Source: Agrobacterium cucumeris (GTDB taxonomy: Bacteria > Pseudomonadota > Alphaproteobacteria > Rhizobiales > Rhizobiaceae). Taken from it: 64,000 nucleotides of DNA. Numbering within the stretch: the first letter of the stretch is position 1; each line of letters begins with the position of its first letter. The stretch is taken from assembly GCF_030036535.1 (NCBI RefSeq), contig NZ_CP080388.1, positions 1,478,501-1,542,500 of the forward strand, given 5' to 3'. The notes beneath the pieces are model-generated. The model saw only the letters and a program-made list of their open reading frames with translations. It had not been told where the DNA came from and did no database searches. The position numbers and the translations under genes were made by a program. Below are positions 1-9,211 of this stretch, in pieces.

Positions 1-39
1 CAAGATGGTAATGGCGGCATCCGGGTTTTCGCGCATCAT
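1..39 (-). CDS. 5' end of an unidentified gene running off the left edge
   Basis: Only the first 13 codons are visible (MMRENPDAAITIL), read leftward from an ATG whose first base is at 39. A strong ribosome binding site (GGAGG, bases 47-51 on the minus strand) sits 7 bases before it and favours this ATG over the next one at 36. It lies 45 bp downstream of the GntR-type regulator gene in the same direction, so the two are probably co-transcribed. Too little sequence is present to identify the product. Confidence 0.6.
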   Translation of the reverse strand, partial: MMRENPDAAITIL

Positions 40-84
40 GTCAGTTCCTCCACTTGTGCCTGAACAGGTCGTATTTTGAATGGA

Positions 85-759
85 TCAGGCCCGAGCCTCT
101 TTGAGCAGCCGGACCTGACGCAGCGTGTTCTGACGGCTGCGCTCGAGATGCCGCCACAGGGCATCGACGATCTGGGCCTTGCTGCCGGCGGCGATGGCGT
201 CGGCGATATTCTGGTGCTCTTCCACCGAACGGGCGTAATCCCCGAGGATAGAGACGAAAACCGTGTGGGTCTGGTCGAGAATGCGTTCATGCGAGCCGGA
301 GATGACCGGAATGCGGGCGGCTGAAACCAGTGTCGTGTGAAAGCTGCGGTCGTAGAAAAGCGCTTTCGACAATTCGTCGAGCGTCGGGCCCTTGGCGAAT
401 TCGCGGTGTTGGGCAAGGCTTTCGAGAAGCTGCGCGTGCAGCGTCCCGTCCAGTTGTCCGGCATCGAAAGCCACTTCGACGGCGCCTTTTTCAAGCAGCA
501 TTCTGGCGGCGTAGAGCTCTTCCACATCCTCCACCGTGAAATCGCGCACCACCATGCCGCGCCTTGAAGAGTTGACCACCAGCCCGTCGGCCTCGAGTTT
601 CACGCAGGCTTCCTTGACCGGGGTGGGGCTGATGCCGAGATCGGCGGCAAGCTCGTTGGGCAGCAGCCGTTCGCCGCCGCGCAGTTTGCCACTAACGATG
701 CGGGCGCGCAGCTCCCGGTGCGCCTGTTCGGCGAGCGTGACTTTGACGAGTGTGTTCAT
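85..759 (-). CDS. GntR-family transcriptional regulator, FCD subfamily
   Basis: A 224-residue DNA-binding regulator. The N-terminal winged helix-turn-helix (about residues 10-75) carries the family pattern around 'LPNELAADLGISPTPVKEA'; the C-terminal all-helical FCD effector domain (about 85-215) contains the spaced acidic and histidine residues (D/H in 'YDRSFHTTL', 'EHQNIADAI') that in this family bind a metal and a carboxylate ligand. Members usually repress sugar-acid or carboxylate catabolism. I chose the ATG at 759; an upstream in-frame ATG at 801 would add 14 residues that do not look like the family N-terminus and has no clear ribosome binding site. It diverges from the enolase-superfamily gene at 1036, its most likely target, with an AT-rich 22-bp palindrome between them. 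The ligand is unknown. Confidence 0.9.
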   Translation of the reverse strand: MNTLVKVTLAEQAHRELRARIVSGKLRGGERLLPNELAADLGISPTPVKEACVKLEADGLVVNSSRRGMVVRDFTVEDVEELYAARMLLEKGAVEVAFDAGQLDGTLHAQLLESLAQHREFAKGPTLDELSKALFYDRSFHTTLVSAARIPVISGSHERILDQTHTVFVSILGDYARSVEEHQNIADAIAAGSKAQIVDALWRHLERSRQNTLRQVRLLKEARA

Positions 760-807
760 GGCCGCATCATTGCCCAGCTTGGAAAGACAGGCAACAATCA
801 AATATTA

Positions 808-829
808 AAAATAAAAAATTTTTTATTTT
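808..829. promoter_or_regulatory. AT-only perfect palindrome, possible operator
   Basis: Bases 808-829 form a perfect 22-bp palindrome made only of A and T (A4-T-A6 then T6-A-T4), 49 bp upstream of the GntR-type regulator start and about 207 bp upstream of the divergent dehydratase. The position suits an autoregulatory operator or AT-rich promoter element. It has no GC stem, so it is not a conventional terminator. The regulatory role is inference. Confidence 0.4.
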
Positions 830-1029
830 ACAAAATCCGTTTTTCCGTTAGCTCTATCTGCCATCGGAAGCCGGCTGCCGGAGGAGGGCGGTCCGGCAAT
901 CCCCTGACGGTTCAGTTCCCGCAACCATCGGGTGCGGGGCATACGACTTCACCCGCCAGTCGGCGAAGGTCGCTCAGAAAAGGGACTTCCGCCTTTCCTC
1001 CCCAGAAGCGTTCAAGCATCGAGGAATGA

Positions 1030-2152
<1,123 letters not shown>

Positions 2153-2154
<2 letters not shown>

Positions 2155-2183
2155 AAAAGGCGGCGCAGAAACTGCGCCGCCTT
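2153..2183 (-). terminator. intrinsic terminator between convergent genes
   Basis: A perfect 10-bp GC stem (2159-2168 with 2172-2181) around an AAA loop. On the minus strand it is followed by six T residues (complement of 2153-2158), so it is a strong terminator for the flavin oxidoreductase gene; it overlaps the stop codon of the rightward dehydratase gene and may also stop that transcript weakly. Confidence 0.85.
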
Positions 2184-2204
2184 GCTCATTTTCAGGACCA
2201 GCCG

Positions 2205-3227
2205 TTAGCGCCAGCCGAGAGCCGGCGCCACCTGCTTCAGGATCGTCTCGATCACATGGGCGTTGTAATCGACGCCCAGCTGGTTCGGTACGGTCAGGAG
2301 CAGCGTGTCGGCCTCGGCAATGGCTTCATCGGCCTTCAGCTGTTCGATCAGCGCTTCAGGCTCGGCGGCGTAGCTGCGCCCGAAGATCGCACGCGTCTTG
2401 TCGTCGATATAACCGATCTTGTCGTCGCCTTCATTGCCGTAACCGAAATAGGCCCGGTCACGGTCGCTGACGAGGGCGAAGATACTGCGGCTGACTGAGA
2501 CACGGGGCTCGCGGGCATGTCCGGCTTCCTTCCAGGCTTCCCGGAAGATACGGATCTGCTGCGCCTGCTGGACGTGGAAAGGTTCGCCCGTTTCATCCGT
2601 CTTCAGGGTGGAGCTTTGCAGGTTCATGCCAAGCTTTGCCGCCCACACCGCCGTCGCGTTGGAACTCGAACCCCACCAGATGCGCTCACGCAGCCCTTCG
2701 GAATGGGGTTCCAGGCGCAAAAGGCCGGGCGGGTTCGGGAACATCGGTCTCGGGTTTGGCTGCGCGAAACCTTCGCCCTTCAAAAGCTCCAGGAAGACTT
2801 CGGTATGTTGCCGCGCCATATCTTCCTCGGTCTCGCCCTCGGCCGGGCGGAAGCCGAAATAACGCCAGCCATCGATCACCTGTTCCGGCGAACCACGGCT
2901 GATGCCGAGTTGCAGGCGTCCACCGGCGATGAGGTCGGCCGAACCTCCATCCTCCGCCATGTAGAACGGGTTTTCATAACGCATGTCGATGACGCCGGTG
3001 CCGATCTCGATATTTTTCGTTCTGGCGCCGACGGCGGCCAGAAGCGGAAAAGGTGAGGCAAGCTGGCGGGCGAAATGGTGCACGCGAAAATAAGCGCCAT
3101 CGGCGCCGAGTTCTTCAGCGGCCACGGCAAGGTCTATCGATTGCAGCAGCGTGTCGGCCGCCGAGCGGGTCTGCGACTGGGGTGAGGGTGTCCAGTGGCC
3201 GAAGGATAAAAATCCGATCTTTTTCAT
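2205..3227 (-). CDS. LLM-class (luciferase-like) flavin-dependent oxidoreductase
   Basis: A 340-residue cytoplasmic protein of the bacterial luciferase-like fold, FMN-dependent. The N-terminus ('KKIGFLSFGHW') is the first barrel strand; 'GADGAYFRVHHF', 'IEIGTGVIDMRYENP' and 'GRLQLGISRGSPEQ' follow the family's conserved segments around the flavin site. Length is typical (about 330-350). Members are monooxygenases or F420/FMN reductases with very diverse substrates, so no specific reaction is assigned. The ATG at 3227 follows a GGAAGG ribosome binding site. It is a single-gene transcript ended by the terminator at 2153-2183, and divides the GntR/dehydratase pair from the LysR/transport operon. 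Confidence 0.88.
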   Translation of the reverse strand: MKKIGFLSFGHWTPSPQSQTRSAADTLLQSIDLAVAAEELGADGAYFRVHHFARQLASPFPLLAAVGARTKNIEIGTGVIDMRYENPFYMAEDGGSADLIAGGRLQLGISRGSPEQVIDGWRYFGFRPAEGETEEDMARQHTEVFLELLKGEGFAQPNPRPMFPNPPGLLRLEPHSEGLRERIWWGSSSNATAVWAAKLGMNLQSSTLKTDETGEPFHVQQAQQIRIFREAWKEAGHAREPRVSVSRSIFALVSDRDRAYFGYGNEGDDKIGYIDDKTRAIFGRSYAAEPEALIEQLKADEAIAEADTLLLTVPNQLGVDYNAHVIETILKQVAPALGWR

Positions 3228-3363
3228 GATGACCTTCCAGATGTCGGAGGATGCCGGTTTTCACAAACCGGCTTCGTTGTTGTCAGTCATATAAGCAACT
3301 GCGCACATCCTCCAATCCGTCACCCGTAAACACGGTGTCGCCGAAATGTGAACGATGGCCGTT

Positions 3364-4281
3364 TCAGGCAATCGTCCTGCGGTCGAGGATGAAGAGATTT
3401 TCGTGGGCGCGTGCGGTGGTCAGGATGAAATCCATCAGCGAGCGCACACGCGGCACGTTGGCAAGATCCTGATGGCTGGTCAGCCAATAGCCGCGCCGTA
3501 GTTGCACTTCGTCGGCAAGAACCATCTGCAAGTCCGGAAAACGGGCGGCGATGAAGTTCGGCAATATGCACAGGCCGCGGCCGCTCAGCGTGGCGGTCAG
3601 CTGGGCGAAAATGCTCGATGACTGAAAATTGGGGCGCAGGCCGGGCATCACGTCGCGCATGTAATCGAGGCCCGGCGAAAAAATCAGGTCCTGCACGTAA
3701 CCGATGAAGAAATGGTCGGGCAAATCCTCACGCCGCGTGATTTTCGGATGTCCGGCGAGATAGGAACGCGAGGCATAGATATGCAGTGTGTAATCGATGA
3801 TCTGTTCATTGATATAGGGACCGGCTTTTGGTGGATCGAGCGTGACGGCCACATCCGCTTCCTTTCTGGAAAGCGCCATGATCTGCTGGATCGTCACCAT
3901 CTCCACCATGATGTGGGGATGGGTGGCGGCGAAGTCTTTCAGCCTCTCCACGAAGAAAAAATTGGAAAAACCTTCAGGGGCGCTTAGGCGCACCACGCCG
4001 CGCAGCAGGCTGCCGCTTTCGGAAATATCCGATTGCAGTCTTTCGGCTTCCGCTTCTATGCGCTCGACCGTATCGACCAGCCGGCGCCCGACCGTCGTCA
4101 GCTCGTAACCGCGCGGGTTTCGCTCGAACAGCTTGGTTTTAAGCGAGAATTCCAGTCGATCGATGTGGCGGGAGACGGTTGCGTGGCTGGTGCGAAGGCT
4201 GCGGGCTGCCGATGAGAGCTGCCCGGTGCGGGCCACGGCCAGAAAATATTGCAGGTCGTCCCAGGTAAAAGGCGTGGCCAA
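3364..4281 (-). CDS. LysR-family transcriptional regulator, divergent to the transport/catabolic operon
   Basis: A 305-residue LysR-type regulator. The N-terminal helix-turn-helix ('WDDLQYFLAVARTGQLSSAA' onward, residues 7-65) is followed by a periplasmic-binding-protein-like effector domain (about 95-295). The start is a TTG at 4281 preceded by GGGAGA; no ATG lies close enough to give a complete DNA-binding domain, so TTG is well supported. It diverges from the 4514 operon with 232 bp between the two starts, the classic arrangement for a LysR activator and its target. An array of CTGTTC half-sites lies 22-48 bp upstream of its own start. The co-inducer is probably the transported compound or an intermediate (inference). 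Confidence 0.9.
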   Translation of the reverse strand: MATPFTWDDLQYFLAVARTGQLSSAARSLRTSHATVSRHIDRLEFSLKTKLFERNPRGYELTTVGRRLVDTVERIEAEAERLQSDISESGSLLRGVVRLSAPEGFSNFFFVERLKDFAATHPHIMVEMVTIQQIMALSRKEADVAVTLDPPKAGPYINEQIIDYTLHIYASRSYLAGHPKITRREDLPDHFFIGYVQDLIFSPGLDYMRDVMPGLRPNFQSSSIFAQLTATLSGRGLCILPNFIAARFPDLQMVLADEVQLRRGYWLTSHQDLANVPRVRSLMDFILTTARAHENLFILDRRTIA

Positions 4282-4302
4282 TCTCGTCTCCCATTCCGAG
4301 TT

Positions 4303-4329
4303 CTGTTCAAAAATGAACAGTTCCTGTTC
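4303..4329. promoter_or_regulatory. three alternating CTGTTC/GAACAG half-sites, candidate LysR operator
   Basis: Bases 4303-4309 (CTGTTCA) and 4314-4320 (TGAACAG) form a perfect 7-bp inverted repeat with an AAAA spacer. A third half-site CTGTTC (4324-4329) makes a second inverted repeat with the middle one around TTC. The array lies in the divergent control region next to the LysR gene, as expected for an autoregulatory and activator site. Binding by this LysR protein is inference. Confidence 0.5.
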
Positions 4330-4513
4330 GAAATTTGATGATGCCGTGCTCTTGTGTCAACCGAGGAATTCGAGAAATCTAAAACCAGGATGCGTCGCTT
4401 TGAGGAGAGTGGCGTGACCGTTCGGATGCAGCACCCGGGACGAACGCCATGCGGCTTCGTTCACTGTTGCACAGACAATCTGAGGCTCGCAATCATCTCT
4501 GGGAGGAGAAGTC

Positions 4514-5722
4514 ATGCGCAAGAGTATCGTTTTATCCACGGCCATGGCACTGGCCGCCGGCACCGCCGCTTATGCCGCCGAGATTTCGGACGGCAAGGTC
4601 AAGATCGGTATCCTGAATGACCAGTCCGGCGTTTACGCCAACTTTGGCGGTAAGTACTCTTACGAGGCCGCGAAGATGGCGGTTGAGGATTTCGGCGGCA
4701 AGGTGCTCAATGCGCCGGTTGAGGTCGTGACCGCCGACCACCAGAACAAGGCGGACGTGGCCTCCAACATTGCCCGGCAATGGTACGACACCGAACAGGT
4801 GGATTCGATCATGGAGCTGACATCGTCGTCAGTGGGCCTGGCCGTGCAGGCGCTCTCCAAGGACAAGAAGAAGATCACCGTCAACACCGGTGCGGCAACC
4901 ACCGAACTGACCGGCAAGCAGTGCAGCCCCTATGGTTTCCACTGGGCGTATGACACCTATTCGCTGGCGGTCGGCACCGGCGGCGCGCTGGTGAAGCAGG
5001 GCGGCGACAGCTGGTTCTTCCTGACTGCGGACTATGCTTTCGGTTACTCGCTGGAAGAAAACACCGCCAATTTCGTCAAGGCCAATGGCGGCAAGGTTCT
5101 GGGCTCCGTGCGCCATCCGCTGGCGACGACGGATTATTCCTCCTTCCTGCTGCAGGCGCAGTCTTCGGGCGCGAAGGTCATTGGCCTTGCCAATGCGGGC
5201 CTCGACACCTCCAACGCCATCAAGCAGGCGGCTGAATTCGGCATCGTTGCCGGCGGCCAGCGGCTTGCCGCTCTTCTCTTCACGCTCGCCGAAGTCCATG
5301 GCCTCGGTCTTGAGGCGGCGCAAGGTCTGACGCTGACGGAAGGTTTTTACTGGGACCGCGACGATGAATCGCGCAAGTTCGGCGAGCGTTTCAAGGAACG
5401 CACCGGCGCAATGCCGAACATGGTGCATGCCGGCACCTATTCCGCCGTGCTGCACTACCTGAAGGCCATCGAAAAGGCCGGCACTGATGATGCCGATGCC
5501 GTCGCCAAGGCCATGAAGGAAATGCCCGTCAACGACGTCTTCTCCAAGGACGGCCATGTGGCCGCCAATGGCCGCATGATCCACGACATGTATCTCATGG
5601 AAGTGAAGAAGCCGGATGAGAGCAAGCAGCCGTGGGATTATTACAAGGTGCTCGCCACCATCCCCGGCAAGGAAGCCTTCATGGACCCTGCAAAAAGCGG
5701 TTGCCCGCTGGTGACGCAATAA
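4514..5722 (+). CDS. ABC transporter periplasmic binding protein, branched-chain amino acid (LivJ/LivK) type
   Basis: A 402-residue secreted binding protein. Residues 1-21 are a signal peptide ending in AYA before AEISDG. The mature part is the type I periplasmic binding fold (Peripla_BP_6) beginning 'KVKIGILNDQSGVYANFGG', typical of the amino-acid/amide (HAAT) uptake family. It captures the substrate for the two permeases and two ATPases encoded directly downstream. Binding proteins of this family also take aromatic acids, amides and other small carboxylates, and the downstream enzymes are not those of leucine, isoleucine or valine breakdown, so the ligand is left open. A GGGAGGAGAAG ribosome binding site precedes the ATG. 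First gene of a ten-gene rightward operon. Confidence 0.93.
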   Translation: MRKSIVLSTAMALAAGTAAYAAEISDGKVKIGILNDQSGVYANFGGKYSYEAAKMAVEDFGGKVLNAPVEVVTADHQNKADVASNIARQWYDTEQVDSIMELTSSSVGLAVQALSKDKKKITVNTGAATTELTGKQCSPYGFHWAYDTYSLAVGTGGALVKQGGDSWFFLTADYAFGYSLEENTANFVKANGGKVLGSVRHPLATTDYSSFLLQAQSSGAKVIGLANAGLDTSNAIKQAAEFGIVAGGQRLAALLFTLAEVHGLGLEAAQGLTLTEGFYWDRDDESRKFGERFKERTGAMPNMVHAGTYSAVLHYLKAIEKAGTDDADAVAKAMKEMPVNDVFSKDGHVAANGRMIHDMYLMEVKKPDESKQPWDYYKVLATIPGKEAFMDPAKSGCPLVTQ

Positions 5723-5751
5723 AAGACTGACGCAATAAAGGGGAAAGTTTC

Positions 5752-6537
5752 ATGATGATCGCTCCCGCCCCCGCCGGGCAGGCCGAACCTCGCGTCGTTC
5801 TTTCGGCGCGTGGTCTCAGCAAAACCTTCGGCGCATTCGCAGCCGTGAAAAACGTCGATCTCGACGTCCACCATGCCCGCGTTCATGCGCTGATCGGCCC
5901 AAACGGCGCCGGCAAGACTACGGTCTTTAATCTGTTGACCAAGTTTCTCCAGCCGACGGGCGGAGCGATCACTTTCATGGGAACGGATATAACAAGGACG
6001 CCACCGGACAAGGTGGCGCGTCTCGGCCTCGTCAGGTCTTTCCAGATATCGGCGGTGTTTCCGCATCTGACGGTTCTGGAAAATGTGCGGGTAGCGTTGC
6101 AGCGTCCGAATGGCCTTGCAACGCAGTTCTGGCTGCCGCTCTCCTCGCTCGACAGGCTGAATGCCCGCGCCGAGGAGCTGATCGCAACGGTTGGCCTGAC
6201 ACGGGAAAAACATGCGCTTGCGGCCGATCTTTCTTACGGCCGCAAGCGGGTTCTCGAAATCGCCACCACGCTGGCGCTCGATCCCAAGGTTCTGCTGCTG
6301 GACGAGCCGATGGCCGGCATGGGTGGGGAAGATGTCTCCCATGTCGCCGAGCTTATCCGCGAGGTGGCAAAGACACGTGCGGTGCTGATGGTCGAACATA
6401 ATCTGAAAGTCGTTGCCGATATCTGCCATCACGTCACGGTGCTGCAGCGCGGTGAAATTCTGGCGGAGGGCGATTATGCCGCCGTTTCGGCCGATCCGCG
6501 TGTGCGCACGGCCTATATGGGCACGGAGGAGGCTTGA
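5752..6537 (+). CDS. ABC transporter ATP-binding protein, LivG type
   Basis: A 261-residue ATPase. Walker A is G49-PNGAGKTT with K55; the Walker B/H-loop segment includes 'LLLDEPMAGMGGEDV', and the region after Walker B contains the extra LivG-type loop. The signature reads 'LSYGRKR', the LivG form of LSGGQ. It energises import by the permease pair 7243-9136. It follows the binding-protein gene by 29 bp and is separated from the next ATPase gene by one base. Confidence 0.94.
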   Translation: MMIAPAPAGQAEPRVVLSARGLSKTFGAFAAVKNVDLDVHHARVHALIGPNGAGKTTVFNLLTKFLQPTGGAITFMGTDITRTPPDKVARLGLVRSFQISAVFPHLTVLENVRVALQRPNGLATQFWLPLSSLDRLNARAEELIATVGLTREKHALAADLSYGRKRVLEIATTLALDPKVLLLDEPMAGMGGEDVSHVAELIREVAKTRAVLMVEHNLKVVADICHHVTVLQRGEILAEGDYAAVSADPRVRTAYMGTEEA

Positions 6538-6538
6538 T

Positions 6539-7240
6539 ATGGCGGCAATGCTCGAAGTCTCCAACCTGAAATCCTGGTATGGCGAAAGCCAGGCCCTGCA
6601 CGGCGTCGATCTGACGGTCGGCGAGGGCGAAACCATCACCATTCTCGGCCGCAACGGCGTGGGCAAAACCACGACGCTGCGCACCATCATGGGCATCATC
6701 CGCAACCGCAAGGGCGTCATTAAGCTCGGCGGCAAGGATATGATGCCGGTGCCGCTGCATCGCACGGCAAAATACGGCATCGGTTTCGTGCCGGAAGAAC
6801 GTGGTATCTTCGCAACGCTGAGTGTCGAGGAAAACCTGAAGCTGCCGCCCGTTGTCGCATCCGGCGGCATGACGCTCGATGAAATCTACGAACTGTTTCC
6901 CAATCTCCATGAGCGCCGCATGAGCCCCGGCACCAAGCTTTCCGGTGGCGAGCAGCAGATGCTGGCCATGGCGCGCATCCTGCGCACCGGGGTGAAGGTG
7001 CTGCTGCTTGATGAACCGACGGAGGGGCTTGCACCCGTCATCGTGCAGCGCATCGGCGAAGTGCTGCAAAAGCTGAAGAGCCGCGGCATGACCGTGGTTC
7101 TGGTGGAGCAGAATTTCCGTTTCGCAAGCCGCATTGCCGACCGCTTCTACCTGATGGATCATGGCCAGATGGTCAGCAATTTTCCGGTGGGCGAGCTTTC
7201 CGGCCGCATGGGCGAACTCAATAAAGTGCTGGGGGTTTAA
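6539..7240 (+). CDS. ABC transporter ATP-binding protein, LivF type
   Basis: A 233-residue ATPase, the second nucleotide-binding subunit of this importer. Walker A 'GRNGVGKTT' (K43), signature 'LSGGEQQ' and Walker B 'VLLLDEPTEGLAP' are all intact. The ATG at 6539 is chosen because GGAGGAGG sits in the end of the preceding gene and only one base separates the two genes, implying translational coupling. An ATG at 6548 is a possible alternative. LivF and LivG form a heterodimer in this transporter class. Confidence 0.94.
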   Translation: MAAMLEVSNLKSWYGESQALHGVDLTVGEGETITILGRNGVGKTTTLRTIMGIIRNRKGVIKLGGKDMMPVPLHRTAKYGIGFVPEERGIFATLSVEENLKLPPVVASGGMTLDEIYELFPNLHERRMSPGTKLSGGEQQMLAMARILRTGVKVLLLDEPTEGLAPVIVQRIGEVLQKLKSRGMTVVLVEQNFRFASRIADRFYLMDHGQMVSNFPVGELSGRMGELNKVLGV

Positions 7241-7242
7241 CG

Positions 7243-8130
7243 ATGACAATGATCTTCGGCATTCCAATTCAGGCCCTGCTCGGGCAATTGCTGATCGGCC
7301 TTATCAACGGCTCTTTTTATGCCCTGCTGTCGCTCGGCCTGGCCGTCATTTTCGGCCTGCTGCGCGTCATCAATTTTGCCCATGGGGCGCAATATATGCT
7401 CGGCGCTTTCGTCGCCTTTCTCGGCCTGCAATATTTCGGCATCAATTTCTGGGCGGCACTGGTGGTGACACCGCTCGTCGTTGCTCTTTTCGGTGCGATC
7501 GTCGAACGCCTTCTGCTGTCGCGGCTTTATGATCTTGATCCGCTTTACGGGCTGCTTTTCACTTTCGGCCTGGCGCTTGTGGTGGAAGGCACGTTCCGCT
7601 GGCTTTACGGCGCTGCCGGCCAGCCCTATTCGGTGCCGCGTGAGCTTGCCGGCGGCACCAATCTCGGCTTCATGTTCCTGCCGAATTATCGCGCCTTCGT
7701 TGTCGTCATTTCGCTGGTTGCCTGCCTTGCCACCTGGGCGCTGATCGAAAAGACGCGGCTCGGTTCCTATCTGCGGGCGGCGACGGAAAACCCGACGCTG
7801 GTGCAGGCTTTCGGCATCAACGTGCCGGTGCTCCTGACGCTGACCTACGCATTGGGTGCCGGCCTTGCAGGCTTCACCGGCGTGCTGGCGGCGCCCATCT
7901 ATCAGGTCTCGCCGCTGATGGGCACCAACCTCATCATCGTGGTCTTCGCCGTGGTCGTCGTCGGCGGCATGGGGTCGATCATGGGGGCCATCGTCACCGG
8001 TTACATGCTCGGCATCGCCGAAGGGCTGACCAAGGTGTTTTACCCTGAAGCCTCCAACATCGTCATCTTCGTCATCATGGCCTTTGTGCTGCTCATCCGC
8101 CCCGCCGGACTTTTCGGAAAGGACGCCTGA
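7243..8130 (+). CDS. ABC transporter permease, LivH type
   Basis: A 295-residue integral membrane protein with about eight hydrophobic helices spread over its length. The segment 'GLLRVINFAHGAQYM' is the conserved LivH signature near the N-terminus and 'VVVVGGMGSIMGAIVTGY' the conserved cytoplasmic coupling region near the C-terminus. It forms half of the inner-membrane channel. The ATG follows the LivF stop by two bases. Confidence 0.94.
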   Translation: MTMIFGIPIQALLGQLLIGLINGSFYALLSLGLAVIFGLLRVINFAHGAQYMLGAFVAFLGLQYFGINFWAALVVTPLVVALFGAIVERLLLSRLYDLDPLYGLLFTFGLALVVEGTFRWLYGAAGQPYSVPRELAGGTNLGFMFLPNYRAFVVVISLVACLATWALIEKTRLGSYLRAATENPTLVQAFGINVPVLLTLTYALGAGLAGFTGVLAAPIYQVSPLMGTNLIIVVFAVVVVGGMGSIMGAIVTGYMLGIAEGLTKVFYPEASNIVIFVIMAFVLLIRPAGLFGKDA

Positions 8131-8131
8131 T

Positions 8132-9136
8132 ATGTCCAAAGCCACCCATACCACCGCCGGTACGATGCCGCAGACGGAAGTTTCGACGACTGCCGGAACC
8201 ATCAAGACCGTGCTCATTCTGGCGGGGCTTGCCGTGCTCATCGCCGCGCCGATGTTCGTTTACCCGATCTTTCTGATGAAGCTCCTGTGCTTTGCACTGT
8301 TTGCCTGCGCCTTCAATCTGCTGATCGGTTACACGGGACTGCTGTCCTTCGGCCATGCGGCGTTTTTCGGCGGTGCGGCCTATTTCACGGCCTATTCGGT
8401 GAAGGAATGGGGCGTGACGCCGGAGATCGGTCTTGTGATCGGTATGGCGGGTGCTGCCCTTCTCGGCCTCGTCATCGGCTTTTTCGCCATCCGTCGTCAG
8501 GGCATCTATTTCGCCATGATTACGCTCGCGCTGTCGCAGATGTTTTATTTCTTCTGCCTTCAGGCGCCGTTTACCCATGGCGAGGACGGGTTGCAGGGCG
8601 TGCCGCGCGGCCATCTCTTCGGCCTTCTCGATCTCAACGCGCCACTCAACATCTATTACACGGTGCTGGCGGCCTTTGTGCTTGCACTGTTGGTCATCTG
8701 GCGTTTCGTCAACTCGCCCTTCGGCATGATCCTGAAATCCATCCGCGAAAACGAGCAGCGCGCCATTTCGCTGGGCTACAGCGTGCAGCGTTACAAGCTC
8801 GGCGCCTTCGTCATGTCGGCGGCGCTTGCCGGGCTTGCGGGCGGTCTGAAGGCGTTGGTCTTCCAGTTCGCCACGCTGACCGATGTGACCTGGCAGATGT
8901 CCGGCGAAGTGATCCTGATGACGCTGCTCGGCGGCATCGGCACCATGATCGGCCCGATCTTCGGCGCGGGCCTGGTGGTCACCCTGCAGAACTATCTCGC
9001 GACATCGGATTTCCCGGTCACCATCATTACCGGCCTTGTGTTCATGGCCTGCGTTCTGGTGTTCCGGCGCGGTTTGATCGGCGAATTTTATGCGTCGCGG
9101 CTCGGGAGAAAACTCGGCTTCCAGCACCGCGGCTAG
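8132..9136 (+). CDS. ABC transporter permease, LivM type
   Basis: A 334-residue integral membrane permease, partner of the LivH-type subunit. It has the LivM signatures 'GYTGLLSFGHAAFFG' and 'ENEQRAISLGYSVQRYKL', and the late 'LLGGIGTMIGPIFGA' segment. The start at 8132 gives a 30-residue hydrophilic N-terminus rich in Thr; it is one base after the LivH stop. It completes the importer; the 75-bp gap that follows contains a stem-loop before the first enzyme gene. Confidence 0.93.
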   Translation: MSKATHTTAGTMPQTEVSTTAGTIKTVLILAGLAVLIAAPMFVYPIFLMKLLCFALFACAFNLLIGYTGLLSFGHAAFFGGAAYFTAYSVKEWGVTPEIGLVIGMAGAALLGLVIGFFAIRRQGIYFAMITLALSQMFYFFCLQAPFTHGEDGLQGVPRGHLFGLLDLNAPLNIYYTVLAAFVLALLVIWRFVNSPFGMILKSIRENEQRAISLGYSVQRYKLGAFVMSAALAGLAGGLKALVFQFATLTDVTWQMSGEVILMTLLGGIGTMIGPIFGAGLVVTLQNYLATSDFPVTIITGLVFMACVLVFRRGLIGEFYASRLGRKLGFQHRG

Positions 9137-9167
9137 ACATTTTTGAAAAACACTTGAGAGGCCTCCC

Positions 9168-9187
9168 CCGCGTCCGGGACGACGCGG
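9168..9187 (+). other. stem-loop in the gap between transporter and enzyme genes
   Basis: CCGCGTC (9168-9174) and GACGCGG (9181-9187) form a perfect 7-bp stem with a 6-base loop, 25 bp before the GMC oxidoreductase start. No T-run follows, so it is not a convincing terminator; it could stabilise or partly attenuate the transcript. Confidence 0.4.
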
Positions 9188-9211
9188 CAAGGGCGGCGTA
9201 TGGAGAAGAGC

